Part shown: piece after piece, positions 50,115-58,987 of the stretch
How the letters are laid out: every line of letters starts with the position of its first letter
Numbering within the stretch: position 1 is the first letter of the stretch
Assembly (NCBI RefSeq): GCF_900115475.1
Contig: NZ_FOWP01000006.1
Span: forward strand, 124,001-188,000
From: Ectopseudomonas composti
GTDB taxonomy: Bacteria > Pseudomonadota > Gammaproteobacteria > Pseudomonadales > Pseudomonadaceae
DNA: 64,000 bases
Direction: 5' to 3'
Position numbers and translations under genes: made by a program
Notes under the pieces: model-generated
What the model saw: the letters and a program-made list of their open reading frames with translations, nothing else
Databases searched by the model: none
Told to the model about the DNA's origin: nothing

Positions 50115-52604
50115 ATGTCCAAGCGTAGCCTCGATGCTTTGCGCCTTGCCCCCGAATCTCTGACCCGCCCCTTCGCCCCCGAGCAGTTCAACTTCAGCAG
50201 TACCGATGATCTCGAACCTTTCCGCGGCGTGCTGGGCCAGTCTCGCGCGGTCGAAGCTCTGCAGTTTGGCGTGGCTATGCCGCGCCCCGGTTACAACGTG
50301 TTCGTCATGGGCGAGCCCGGCACCGGGCGCTTCTCTTTCGTCCAGCGCTATCTCAAGGCCGAAGCCAAGCGCATGGAAACGCCGGCCGACCGGGTCTACG
50401 TCAACCATTTCGACGAGCCGCGCGAGCCGCGTGCACTGGAGCTGCCTTCCGGTACCGCGAGTGATTTCATCGCCGACATCAACCTGTTGGTCGACAATCT
50501 GCTGGCCACCTTCCCGGCGGTGTTCGAAACGCCGACCTACCAGCAGAAGAAGAGCGCCATCGACCGCGGCTTCAACAAGCGCTACGACCAGGCGCTGGAC
50601 GTGATCGAGCGCCTGTCGCTGGAGAAGGGCGTGGCCCTGTACCGCGACAGCACCAATATCGCCTTCACCCCGATGGCCGACGGTAAAGCGCTGGACGAAG
50701 CCGAATTCGCGCAACTGCCGGAGGCCGAGCGTGAGCGTTTCCACGCCGATATCGCCGCGCTGGAAGAGCGCCTCAACGAGGAGCTGGCCAGCCTGCCGCA
50801 GTGGAAGCGCGAGTCGAGCAACCTGTTGCGTCAGCTCAATGAAGAAACTATCACCGTTGCCCTGCAGCCGCTGCTGGCACCATTGTCGAAAAAGTACGCT
50901 GAAAACGCTGGTGTCTGCGCCTATCTCCAAGCCATGCAGGTCAACCTGCTGAAAACCGCCGTCGAGCAACTGGTGGATGTCGACAAGGCCGATCCACAGC
51001 TGCGCAAGCTGCTGGAGGAAATGTACTGCCCGAGTCTGGTGGTCGGTCACCACGCCAACGGCGGTGCGCCGGTGGTGTTCGAGTCGCACCCGACTTACGA
51101 CAACCTGTTCGGCCGCATCGAGTACAGCTCCGACCAGGGCGCCCTGTACACCAGCTACCGTCAGCTGCGCCCCGGCGCGTTGCACCGCGCCAACGGTGGC
51201 TATCTGGTGGTCGAGGCGGAAAAACTGCTCAGCGAACCTTTTGTCTGGGAAGCGCTGAAGCGCGCCCTGCATTCGCGTCAGTTGAAGATGGAGTCGCCGC
51301 TGGGCGATCTCGGCCGCATCGCCACCGTCACGCTCAACCCGCAGGTCATCCCGTTGCAGCTGAAGGTCATCATCATCGGTTCGCGCCAGCTGTACTACGC
51401 GCTGCAGGATGCCGACCCGGACTTCCAGGAGATGTTCCGCGTACTGGTCGACTTCGACGAAGACATCCCGCTCGCCGAGGAAAGCCTGGAGCAATTCGCC
51501 CAACTGATGAAAACGCGCACCTCGGAAGAGGGCATGGCGCCCATGACCGGCGCGGCCGTCGCGCGCCTGGCTACTTACAGCGCGCGCCTGGCTGAACACC
51601 AGGGGCGCCTGTCGGCGCGTATCGGTGACCTCTTCCAACTGGTCAGCGAGGCCGACTTCATTCGCCAGGTTGCCGGGGAAAGCATCACCGACGTCGGCCA
51701 TATCGAGCGTGCGCTCAAGGCCAAGGCCACACGCACCGGGCGTGTTTCGGCGCGGATCATCGACGACATGCTGGCCGGCATCATTCTCATCGACACCTGC
51801 GGTGCCGCTGTGGGCAAGTGCAACGGCCTGACCGTGCTGGAAGTGGGCGACTCGGCCTTCGGTGTGCCGGCGCGGATTTCCGCCACCGTCTACCCGGGCG
51901 GCAGTGGCATCGTCGACATCGAGCGCGAAGTCAGCCTTGGCCAGCCGATCCACTCCAAGGGCGTGATGATTCTCACCGGTTTTCTCGGCAGCCGTTATGC
52001 GCAGGAATTCCCGCTGGAGATCTCCGCCAGCATCGCCCTTGAGCAGTCCTACGGCTATGTCGATGGCGACAGCGCCTCGCTCGGCGAGGTCTGCACGCTG
52101 ATCTCGGCGTTGTCGCGTACGCCGCTCAAGCAGTGTTTCGCCATTACTGGTTCGATCAACCAGTTTGGCGAGGTACAGGCGGTCGGTGGGGTCAACGAGA
52201 AGATCGAAGGCTTCTTCCGCCTATGCGAGGCGCGAGGCCTGACTGGCGAGCAGGGGGTGATCATCCCGCACTCCAACGTCGCCAACCTGATGCTCGACGA
52301 CCGCGTTCTGCAAGCGGTGCGTGCCGGCCAGTTCAATGTCTACGCCGTGCGCCATGTCGACGAAGCGCTAAGCCTGCTGGTCGGCGAGGCGGCCGGCCAC
52401 CCGGACGAGAAAGGTCGCTTCCCCAAAGGCAGCGTCAACGCTCGCGTGGTTGAGCGTTTGCGCGATATCGCCGAAATCGGTCTGGAGGAAGAAGTCAAAC
52501 CAGCCGACGCAGACAAGGCAAAAGCCGAGGCTGAGGCAGCTGCCGCCAAGCCGGCCAAGGCGCCACGCCGCAAGAAAGGCGCGGACGACGGCGCAGCGAA
52601 CTGA
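50115..52604 (+). CDS. Lon-like (S16) ATP-dependent protease, LonB/YcbZ-type
   Basis: An 829-residue AAA+ protease with N-terminal AAA domain (VFVMGEPGTGRFSFVQRY; a P-loop with Arg in place of Lys), a long helical insertion, second AAA elements (ALHRANGGYLVVEAEKLL) and the Lon proteolytic domain. The Ser-Lys dyad is seen in DGDSASLGEVCTLIS and GGVNEKIEGFFRLCEARGL. The C-terminus is Lys/Ala-rich. It degrades regulatory or damaged proteins; no partner is apparent here. Length fits the COG1067-type family. Confidence 0.92.
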   Translation: MSKRSLDALRLAPESLTRPFAPEQFNFSSTDDLEPFRGVLGQSRAVEALQFGVAMPRPGYNVFVMGEPGTGRFSFVQRYLKAEAKRMETPADRVYVNHFDEPREPRALELPSGTASDFIADINLLVDNLLATFPAVFETPTYQQKKSAIDRGFNKRYDQALDVIERLSLEKGVALYRDSTNIAFTPMADGKALDEAEFAQLPEAERERFHADIAALEERLNEELASLPQWKRESSNLLRQLNEETITVALQPLLAPLSKKYAENAGVCAYLQAMQVNLLKTAVEQLVDVDKADPQLRKLLEEMYCPSLVVGHHANGGAPVVFESHPTYDNLFGRIEYSSDQGALYTSYRQLRPGALHRANGGYLVVEAEKLLSEPFVWEALKRALHSRQLKMESPLGDLGRIATVTLNPQVIPLQLKVIIIGSRQLYYALQDADPDFQEMFRVLVDFDEDIPLAEESLEQFAQLMKTRTSEEGMAPMTGAAVARLATYSARLAEHQGRLSARIGDLFQLVSEADFIRQVAGESITDVGHIERALKAKATRTGRVSARIIDDMLAGIILIDTCGAAVGKCNGLTVLEVGDSAFGVPARISATVYPGGSGIVDIEREVSLGQPIHSKGVMILTGFLGSRYAQEFPLEISASIALEQSYGYVDGDSASLGEVCTLISALSRTPLKQCFAITGSINQFGEVQAVGGVNEKIEGFFRLCEARGLTGEQGVIIPHSNVANLMLDDRVLQAVRAGQFNVYAVRHVDEALSLLVGEAAGHPDEKGRFPKGSVNARVVERLRDIAEIGLEEEVKPADADKAKAEAEAAAAKPAKAPRRKKGADDGAAN

Positions 52605-52678
52605 GCAAATCTTGCGCGATTGTCCCTGATTGCCCGGGGCAGACGCGCAGGCCTTCTTGCTCACGCCTCATGCACAGA

Positions 52679-52703
52679 GTTATCCACAGATTGCGTGGAT
52701 AAC
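52679..52703. repeat. Inverted pair of DnaA-box-like sequences
   Basis: GTTATCCAC (52679-52687) and GTGGATAAC (52695-52703) form a perfect 9-bp dyad. The left arm extends to the DnaA-box consensus TTATCCACA (52680-52688), the right arm gives TTATCCACG on the opposite strand. A third TTATCCACA is at 53178-53186. Confidence 0.55.
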
Positions 52704-52769
52704 TTTGGCCTTCACAGCGCGACCGCTCGGGGTGTAGGCTGAAGCCTGGATTCTGCGAGGGTCGCCGCC

Positions 52770-53123
52770 ATGTCGCGCAGCCTCTGCCTCACCCGCCAAT
52801 GCCTGGGCCTGGTCACTCGCATCGAATGTGTGATCAAACCGCTGGCTGGAGACAACGGACGTTGGACATTACTCTGTGCAGCCGGTATGTCGGGGGCACA
52901 ACCCTCGGCTGTCAAGGCGCAGGGCCCGTTCTATGGGCCTTCTGTCGCTGAGGAGGCGCTTACGGCGATTGCCGAGAGTCTGGCTCTGCAGGGCTACGTC
53001 GAGTGTTCTGAAGCGCCGATCTGGCGTCTGCATCTGCAGGCCGAGTTGCGCCGGGTCAATGGCGAGCGCCACAACCCTTCCGGACCATTCCAGCGTCACC
53101 CCGAAACCGACGGACAGAGCTGA
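52770..53123 (+). CDS. Conserved hypothetical protein
   Basis: A 117-residue protein of unknown function. It has a hydrophobic but short beginning (RSLCLTRQCLGLVTRIECVIKPLAGDNGRWTLLCAAG), then GPFYGPSVAEEALTAIAESLALQGYVEC and a polar tail. No signal peptide is convincing. The region upstream (52605-52769) carries the DnaA-box pair. I take it as a real gene from codon use and position but recognise no family. Confidence 0.62.
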   Translation: MSRSLCLTRQCLGLVTRIECVIKPLAGDNGRWTLLCAAGMSGAQPSAVKAQGPFYGPSVAEEALTAIAESLALQGYVECSEAPIWRLHLQAELRRVNGERHNPSGPFQRHPETDGQS

Positions 53124-53177
53124 AACGCCCGAATCAGGGCGCATTCGGGCAATCTGAGCGCTGCCATCGGACTGGGG

Positions 53178-53186
53178 TTATCCACA
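53178..53186 (+). repeat. DnaA-box-like 9-mer
   Basis: Exact TTATCCACA in the short region upstream of the UPF0114 gene. It pairs with the dyad at 52679-52703, 0.5 kb away. Confidence 0.45.
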
Positions 53187-53262
53187 GTGCCTGGCACCTT
53201 CTGTTGGCGCAGTGCGATGGGTATACTCGCCGCGGTTTTCCCCCTCCTTCAGTGAGTTCTCC

Positions 53263-53754
53263 ATGGAACGCTTTATCGAAAATACCATGTACGCATCGCG
53301 CTGGTTGCTGGCGCCGATCTACTTCGGTCTTTCTCTCGCCGTGCTTGCCTTGTCGGTCAAGTTCTTCCAAGAGCTTTATCACATCCTGCCGCAGATCTTT
53401 TCCCTTGCCGAAGCCGACGTGATTCTCAAGCTCCTGTCGCTGATCGACATGGCACTGGTGGGCGGGCTCCTGGTGATGGTGATGTTGTCCGGCTACGAGA
53501 ACTTCGTTTCGCGCCTGGATATTCACGAAGGCACCGAGAAGCTGAGCTGGCTCGGCAAGATGGACTCCAGCTCGCTGAAGATGAAAGTGGCGGCGTCCAT
53601 CGTGGCCATTTCGTCCATCCACCTGCTGAAGGTGTTCATGGACGCGAAGAACTACGATCTGGAGTACCTGAAGTGGTACGTGATCATTCACCTGACGTTC
53701 GTTGGCTCTGCCTTCGCCATGGGCTATCTGGACAAGGTCACCAAGCACGACTGA
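53263..53754 (+). CDS. UPF0114 (YqhA/TIGR00645) family membrane protein
   Basis: A 163-residue inner-membrane protein with three or four membrane helices: [65 protein letters not shown] and [19 protein letters not shown]. The SGYENFVSR and [14 protein letters not shown] motifs mark the UPF0114 family. The ATG at 53263 gives the family start [16 protein letters not shown]; a longer form from 53212 is rejected. A terminator follows at 53785. Function unknown. Confidence 0.92.
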   Translation: MERFIENTMYASRWLLAPIYFGLSLAVLALSVKFFQELYHILPQIFSLAEADVILKLLSLIDMALVGGLLVMVMLSGYENFVSRLDIHEGTEKLSWLGKMDSSSLKMKVAASIVAISSIHLLKVFMDAKNYDLEYLKWYVIIHLTFVGSAFAMGYLDKVTKHD

Positions 53755-53784
53755 CCTGGACCGACCTGAAGCCGCTTCACAACC

Positions 53785-53810
53785 GCCCGTCCGAACAGGA
53801 CGGGCGTTTT
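53785..53810 (+). terminator. Rho-independent terminator after UPF0114 gene
   Basis: Perfect 8-bp stem GCCCGTCC / GGACGGGC with a 5-nt loop, followed by GTTTTGCTTT. It lies 31 bp past the stop codon. Confidence 0.88.
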
Positions 53811-53894
53811 GCTTTCTGGGCTTGAGGTTTCCCATTGTTGTACAAGAATTATTTTTGTATAAGTTCTTGTATAGAAATGTAGAAGGCGAGCCTC

Positions 53895-54197
53895 ATGAAT
53901 CTGCACGATCTTTCCACGCATGCCCAGGCCGGTCGCATCGACGAGTTGAGTCTGATCTCACTTGAGGGCGGCATCTATCTGCTCGAAGCGCGGATGGAAG
54001 GCAGGGCGCATCCGATCCTTACCGAGCAGGGAAAAACCCTGAATCTTCGCTCGGTAGAGCATGCCCGTGACGTGCTGCAGGACATGCCGCCGTTGCCTTT
54101 CTTCCTGGTGCACAGCTCGGTACATGACGAGATGTGTGGCATGCCCTCGGCTGACAACAGCCTGCGCGTGCCCATCGCCTTCCGCTCTGGCTGGTGA
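53895..54197 (+). CDS. DUF6482 family protein
   Basis: A 100-residue cytoplasmic protein: DELSLISLEGGIYLLEARMEGRAHPILTEQGKTLNLRSVEHARDVLQDMPPLPFFLVHSSVHDEMCG. This pattern is a short conserved family in Pseudomonas, which I associate with DUF6482 from memory. It ends in a GTGA overlap with the next gene, so it heads a four-gene coupled set with repair-related genes. Function unknown. Confidence 0.78.
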   Translation: MNLHDLSTHAQAGRIDELSLISLEGGIYLLEARMEGRAHPILTEQGKTLNLRSVEHARDVLQDMPPLPFFLVHSSVHDEMCGMPSADNSLRVPIAFRSGW

Positions 54198-55594
54198 CCG
54201 CTGCCATCGCACCGGCTGCGCTCTTGCAGGGCAGAGCCCTGGCAGTCATGGAAGTGAAGACCACTGGCGTTCATCCGGCGCGTGATGCCATCTGGGAGCT
54301 GGCGATCATCCAGGTCGATGCCGACGGCAACGTCGAAGCGCGCCTGCATTGGTTGTTCGAGCCCCGTGCAGCCTTGCCGGCGCCGTTGCTCAGCCTGGCA
54401 GGCCTGCATCCGCTGGAGTTGCGCGGCCAGCCGGCTATCGAGAGCGAGGCACAGGCGATAGCCAGTGCTATCCGGGGTCGCACACTGGTGGGCCACAATC
54501 TGCGCTTCAGCCTGGCGTTCCTGCGCCGCGTGCTGCCCGACTGGAAGGCATTGCGCCCCGCTCAGCTGTGCACGCTTCGTCTGGCTAGGGCGGCGCTGCC
54601 GGAGCTGGCTGGCGACGGCTTCGACGCGCTCTGCACGCATTTCGGTATTGCGCGTTTCTTCCGCCATCGAGCGGTGCCCGACGCCGAGGCCGTCTGGGCG
54701 TTGGCGCTGCACCTGCTTGAGCGGGTTGAGCCGTCGACGCTTGGCACTCAACTGCGCAGCACCGCGCGGCCACCGCTATTGGCTGCGGAACGTTTCGCCC
54801 GGTTGCCGGAGCGGCCAGGGGTGTATTACTTCCTGGGTGATGGCGGTGCACAACTCTACGTGGGCAAGAGCCGCAACCTGCGTCGCCGGGTTATGTCGCA
54901 TTTTCAGAACGATCACCGCGATCGCCGCAGCCTGCAGATGGTGCAGCAGATTCGCGACGTACAGCTGGCAGTCACTGCCGGTGAACTGGGCGCGCTGTTG
55001 CTCGAATCCGCCGAGATCAAGCGCCTGCAACCCTTGTACAACCGCCGGCTGCGCAAGCAGCGCGAGCTGTTGACCTGGGCGCTGGCGGGCAAGCCTGGTG
55101 AGCTGCAAATAGAGCTGCTGCAGCACCAGGCATTGAGCCCTGGGCTCAGGCATGCCGGGTTGTTCCGCTCGCGTCACCATGCGCGCCAGTGGCTACTGGA
55201 GCAGGCACGCGAGCGGCGTCTTTGTCTGCGGGTGTTGGGGTTGGAAGAGGGCGAGGGTGCCTGCTTCGCTTTCCAGCTCGGACGCTGTGCTGGCGCGTGC
55301 TGCGGTGAAGAGTCGCGCCAGGCCCACGATGCGCGGCTGCTAGCCGGTGCAGAGCGCCTGCAGACCCAGGCCTGGCCCTGGGTGGGAGCGGTTGCCCTGG
55401 TCGAACGCGATGAGCAGCACGACCTCACCCAGTGGCACGTGCTCGACCAGTGGCGCCACCTCGGTACGGTGGAGTGTTTCGAGCAGATCGAGCCATTGCT
55501 GATCGAGCGGCGCGGCGGTTTCAACCTCGATACCTATCACATCCTGCTCGGCCATCTGCGCCGCCACCCGAACATGGAGATCGTGCCGCTGTGA
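54194..55594 (+). CDS. DnaQ-like domain fused to a GIY-YIG (UvrC/Cho-like) endonuclease
   Basis: A 466-residue fusion. Residues 15-185 have the DnaQ exonuclease fold, but motif I, normally DxE, reads VMEVKTTG, and motif II reads HNLRFSLAF with Ser in place of Asp; only motif III (HRAVPDAEAVW) looks normal. Residues 200-285 are a GIY-YIG nuclease with GVYYF, LYVGKSRNLRRRVMSHF and the metal-binding Glu in LLLESAEIKRLQPLYN. A UvrC/Cho-like Cys-containing tail follows. It starts with GTG at 54194 in a 4-bp overlap. Likely a repair nuclease with a pseudo-exonuclease module. Confidence 0.9.
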   Translation: MTAAIAPAALLQGRALAVMEVKTTGVHPARDAIWELAIIQVDADGNVEARLHWLFEPRAALPAPLLSLAGLHPLELRGQPAIESEAQAIASAIRGRTLVGHNLRFSLAFLRRVLPDWKALRPAQLCTLRLARAALPELAGDGFDALCTHFGIARFFRHRAVPDAEAVWALALHLLERVEPSTLGTQLRSTARPPLLAAERFARLPERPGVYYFLGDGGAQLYVGKSRNLRRRVMSHFQNDHRDRRSLQMVQQIRDVQLAVTAGELGALLLESAEIKRLQPLYNRRLRKQRELLTWALAGKPGELQIELLQHQALSPGLRHAGLFRSRHHARQWLLEQARERRLCLRVLGLEEGEGACFAFQLGRCAGACCGEESRQAHDARLLAGAERLQTQAWPWVGAVALVERDEQHDLTQWHVLDQWRHLGTVECFEQIEPLLIERRGGFNLDTYHILLGHLRRHPNMEIVPL

Positions 55595-57126
55595 CTGCAC
55601 GCCGCCTGATTCTGATCCTGGGTGACCAGCTCACCCACGGTCTTGCTGCCCTGAGTGACATTGATCCACAACATGATCACGTGCTGTTGGCCGAGGTGAT
55701 GGAGGAAGCCAGCCATGTGCCGCATCACCCGAAGAAGATCGCGCTGATCTTCAGTGCCATGCGCCATTTCGCCGAAGCCTTGCGTGAGCAGGGTCTGCAC
55801 GTGCACTACGTGACCCTGGATGATCCGGACAACAGTGGTTCGCTGCCCGGCGAGCTGCTGCGCTGGACGCAACGGCTCGATCCGGCCGAGGTGCATCTGA
55901 CCGAGTGCGGTGACTGGCGTCTGGAGCAGGCGCTGCGTCACTGTGGCGTGCCGATTCACTGGCATCGGGACAGCCGCTTTCTCTGCAGCCGCGCTGCGTT
56001 CGCCGCCTGGGCCAAGGGGCGCAAGCAGTTGCGCATGGAGTTTTTCTACCGTGAGATGCGTCGCGATAGTGGGCTGTTGCTCAACCCCGACGGCACACCG
56101 GAGGGCGGTGCCTGGAACTTCGACGTCGACAACCGCAAGTCGTTGCCAAAAGGTGTGCATCCGCCTTTGCCGTTGTGCGTCGAGCCGGACGCCATCACGC
56201 GTGACGTACTGGCGTTGGTCGGGCAGCGTTTCACTAGTCATTACGGAAGGCTTGAAGGTTTCGATTACCCGGTTACGGCCGAGCAGGCCGAGCGCCTCTG
56301 GCAGCATTTTCTCGACAACGGCCTGGCCGACTTTGGTGACTATCAGGACGCCATGGCCGATGGCGAACCCTTTCTCTTTCACTCGCGCATCAGCGCCGCA
56401 TTGAATATCGGCCTGCTCGATTTGCGGCGGCTCTGCGCCGAGGTCGAGGCGGCCTATCGCGCTGGCGACGTACCGCTGAACGCCGCCGAAGGGTTCATCC
56501 GCCAACTGATCGGCTGGCGCGAGTACGTGCGCGGCATCTACTGGCTGCGCATGCCGGAGTACGCCGAAGGCAATCGCTTTGGCAATTCACGTGCGCTACC
56601 TGAGTTCTACTGGACCGGCAAGACGCGGATGAACTGCATGCGTCAGGCCATCGGCCAGACTCTGGAGCATGCCTATGCGCACCATATCCAGCGACTGATG
56701 GTGACCGGTAATTTCGCCTTGCTCGCGGGCATCGCACCCAAGGATATCTGCGACTGGTACCTCGCCGTGTACATGGATGCCTTCGATTGGGTCGAGCTAC
56801 CCAACACCCTGGGCATGGTGATGCATGCCGACGGTGGCTATTTAGGTTCCAAGCCGTATTGCGCCAGCGGCCAGTACATCAAGCGCATGTCCAATCATTG
56901 CCAGGGCTGCAGCTACAAGGTGAGCGAGAGCACCGGTGAGTCGGCCTGCCCTTTCAATGCGCTGTACTGGCATTTTCTGATGCGCCACCGCGAGCCCCTG
57001 GAGCGCAACCCGCGTATCGGCATGGTCTACCGCAACCTGGCGCGCATGACGGAGGCCAAGCAGCAGGCGCTGTGGGATTGGGGCGAGCGCCTGTTGGCGA
57101 AACTCGATGCCGGAGAAATGCTGTGA
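55591..57126 (+). CDS. Cryptochrome/photolyase-related FeS protein (PhrB-like)
   Basis: A 511-residue deoxyribodipyrimidine photolyase-related protein of the prokaryotic FeS (6-4 photolyase/CryPro) type. The N-terminal Rossmann half starts [16 protein letters not shown]; the FAD-binding helical half includes [34 protein letters not shown] and [29 protein letters not shown]. Four cysteines for a [4Fe-4S] cluster are visible ([24 protein letters not shown]). The GTG at 55591 overlaps the upstream stop. It should repair UV photoproducts or sense light. Confidence 0.92.
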   Translation: MTARRLILILGDQLTHGLAALSDIDPQHDHVLLAEVMEEASHVPHHPKKIALIFSAMRHFAEALREQGLHVHYVTLDDPDNSGSLPGELLRWTQRLDPAEVHLTECGDWRLEQALRHCGVPIHWHRDSRFLCSRAAFAAWAKGRKQLRMEFFYREMRRDSGLLLNPDGTPEGGAWNFDVDNRKSLPKGVHPPLPLCVEPDAITRDVLALVGQRFTSHYGRLEGFDYPVTAEQAERLWQHFLDNGLADFGDYQDAMADGEPFLFHSRISAALNIGLLDLRRLCAEVEAAYRAGDVPLNAAEGFIRQLIGWREYVRGIYWLRMPEYAEGNRFGNSRALPEFYWTGKTRMNCMRQAIGQTLEHAYAHHIQRLMVTGNFALLAGIAPKDICDWYLAVYMDAFDWVELPNTLGMVMHADGGYLGSKPYCASGQYIKRMSNHCQGCSYKVSESTGESACPFNALYWHFLMRHREPLERNPRIGMVYRNLARMTEAKQQALWDWGERLLAKLDAGEML

Positions 57127-57251
57127 AAAAGAGCCAGTTGCCAGTCAAGACCTGCCTGGTGTGCGGCCTGCCGTTCAGCTGGCGCAAGAAGTGGGCGCGC
57201 TGCTGGGAAGAGGTGCGCTACTGCTCCGAGCGCTGCCGGCGTGCGCGCTGA
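57123..57251 (+). CDS. DUF2256 family zinc-ribbon-like small protein
   Basis: A 42-residue protein from GTG at 57123, overlapping the photolyase stop (GTGA). It has the family pattern [31 protein letters not shown] with four or five cysteines, a likely zinc site. DUF2256 genes commonly sit beside this type of photolyase, so it belongs to the same unit. Confidence 0.88.
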   Translation: MKKSQLPVKTCLVCGLPFSWRKKWARCWEEVRYCSERCRRAR

Positions 57252-57257
57252 GCGGGT

Positions 57258-57277
57258 GACCGGCGCTTGAGCCGGTC
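57258..57277. terminator. Short hairpin between convergent genes
   Basis: Perfect 7-bp arms GACCGGC/GCCGGTC with a 6-nt loop between the DUF2256 gene and the convergent chemoreceptor gene. No T-tract; a weak, possibly bidirectional stop signal. Confidence 0.4.
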
Positions 57278-57292
57278 AACTCCAGTGCTGGT

Positions 57293-58918
57293 TCAGACCT
57301 GAAAGCGCGCGACCATGCCCTGCATGTTGGCAGCCAGGCTCGACAGGGCTCGGCTTGCGGTGCTGGTTTGCTCCGAACCGGCCGAGTTCTGCAGCGACAG
57401 ATCGCGAATGTTGATCAGGTTGCGGTCTACTTCGCGGGCCACATGGGCCTGCTGTTCGGTGGCGCTGGCGATCACCAGGTTACGGTCGCCGATCTCGGCA
57501 ATCGACTGGATGATCTGATCCAGTGCGACCCCCGCGCCTTCGGCGATATCCAGTGTCTGCTTGGCCAGGCCATTGCTCGACTCCATGGCGCGCACCGCCT
57601 GTTCGGTATCGTTTTGCACGGTGCTGATCATGGTCTCGATCTCACGGGTGGATTGCCCGGTCTTGTGCGCCAGGGCGCGCACTTCATCTGCGACCACGGC
57701 AAAGCCGCGACCCGCTTCACCAGCGCGCGCAGCCTCGATGGCGGCGTTGAGGGCGAGCAGGTTGGTCTGTTCGGCGATGCTGCGAATCACGTCGAGTACC
57801 TGGCTGATGCCTCGGATCTTGCCGGCCAGTTGGCCAAAGTTGCTCGAGGTCGAATCGACGTCGGCCGCCAACTGGTTGATCGACGACAGTGTCTGGGTGA
57901 TGCGCTCGCTGCCCTGGCGGGCGATGCGCCCGGATTCGCTGGAGCTTTCCGAGGCACTGGCAGCGTTGCGCGCCACTTCGTCCACGGCGCTGCTCATTTC
58001 GGTGACTGCCGTGGCCGCCTGGTCGATCTCCAGGCTTTGCTGGTGCAGGTTGCGCGCGGTGCCATCGGTTACTGCACTCAGTTGTTCAGCGGCCGACGCC
58101 AGTTGGTTGGATGCATCGGCAATCTGCTCGATAGTGCCACGTAGATTGCCTTGCATGCTCTTCAATGCCTGCAACAGCTTCGCGGGTTCGTCGTTGCCCT
58201 GGGTGTCGATGCTCATGGTCAGATTGCCTCTGGCCACCGAGTCCGCGACCTGCACCGCTTCCGCCAGCGGCTTGACGATGCTGCGAGTAAGAAGCGCGGC
58301 CAGCATGACCGTGGCAATGGCAGATAGGACCATGACCAGCAAGGTGCCGCGGCTCGCCTGGGTATAAACGGAATCGGCGGCTTTTGCTGCGCCTGAGGCG
58401 CCCTGGCGATTGAGGGCTATCAGTGTATTGAGAGCCTTGACCATGGTGTCTGCCTGCTGGTTCATGGCCCCTGTAAGCAATTCCTGCGCGGCCTGACGGT
58501 CACCGTTTTGCAGATGCTGAGCGAGTTGGTCACGCAGTCTCAGATAGGCTGCCTCGGCACTCTTGAACTCTTCATAGGTGCTGCGTTCCTCGGATGAGCT
58601 GATCAAGGTCTCGTAGCGGGACTGCACACTCTTCAGGTCATCCAGCAGCTTCTGCGCCAGCGCCATGTTTTCCTGCAACTGCTGTGGGGTCTCGCTGAGC
58701 AGCATACGCAGGGTCACGGCGCGCAGACGCAGTATGTCTTGCGTGACGTCGCCCAGGGTATTGAGGCTGGGAATCCAGTTGTTTTCGACCTCGCTGGAGC
58801 GGTCATGCATGCTGTTCATCTGCAGCAGGGCAAAACCGCCGAGAGCGAAGACCAGCAGGGCGATCAAGCCAAATCCTATTGCAGCGCGTGGGGCTATGGA
58901 GATGGATCTGAAGTTCAT
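57293..58918 (-). CDS. Methyl-accepting chemotaxis protein (4HB-type sensor)
   Basis: A 541-residue chemoreceptor: TM1 (residues about 12-32), a four-helix-bundle periplasmic sensor of about 155 residues, TM2 (about 188-210), HAMP and the cytoplasmic signalling tip [43 protein letters not shown]. Methylation helices with Glu/Gln pairs flank the tip. There is no C-terminal CheR-binding pentapeptide. The ligand is unknown. Confidence 0.95.
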   Translation of the reverse strand: MNFRSISIAPRAAIGFGLIALLVFALGGFALLQMNSMHDRSSEVENNWIPSLNTLGDVTQDILRLRAVTLRMLLSETPQQLQENMALAQKLLDDLKSVQSRYETLISSSEERSTYEEFKSAEAAYLRLRDQLAQHLQNGDRQAAQELLTGAMNQQADTMVKALNTLIALNRQGASGAAKAADSVYTQASRGTLLVMVLSAIATVMLAALLTRSIVKPLAEAVQVADSVARGNLTMSIDTQGNDEPAKLLQALKSMQGNLRGTIEQIADASNQLASAAEQLSAVTDGTARNLHQQSLEIDQAATAVTEMSSAVDEVARNAASASESSSESGRIARQGSERITQTLSSINQLAADVDSTSSNFGQLAGKIRGISQVLDVIRSIAEQTNLLALNAAIEAARAGEAGRGFAVVADEVRALAHKTGQSTREIETMISTVQNDTEQAVRAMESSNGLAKQTLDIAEGAGVALDQIIQSIAEIGDRNLVIASATEQQAHVAREVDRNLINIRDLSLQNSAGSEQTSTASRALSSLAANMQGMVARFQV

Positions 58919-58987
58919 GGTGGCAGTACTCGGAAATTGAGAAGGCGATTAACGGGCTGAGGTTTTTCTTATCGTTTTCAAGATCGA

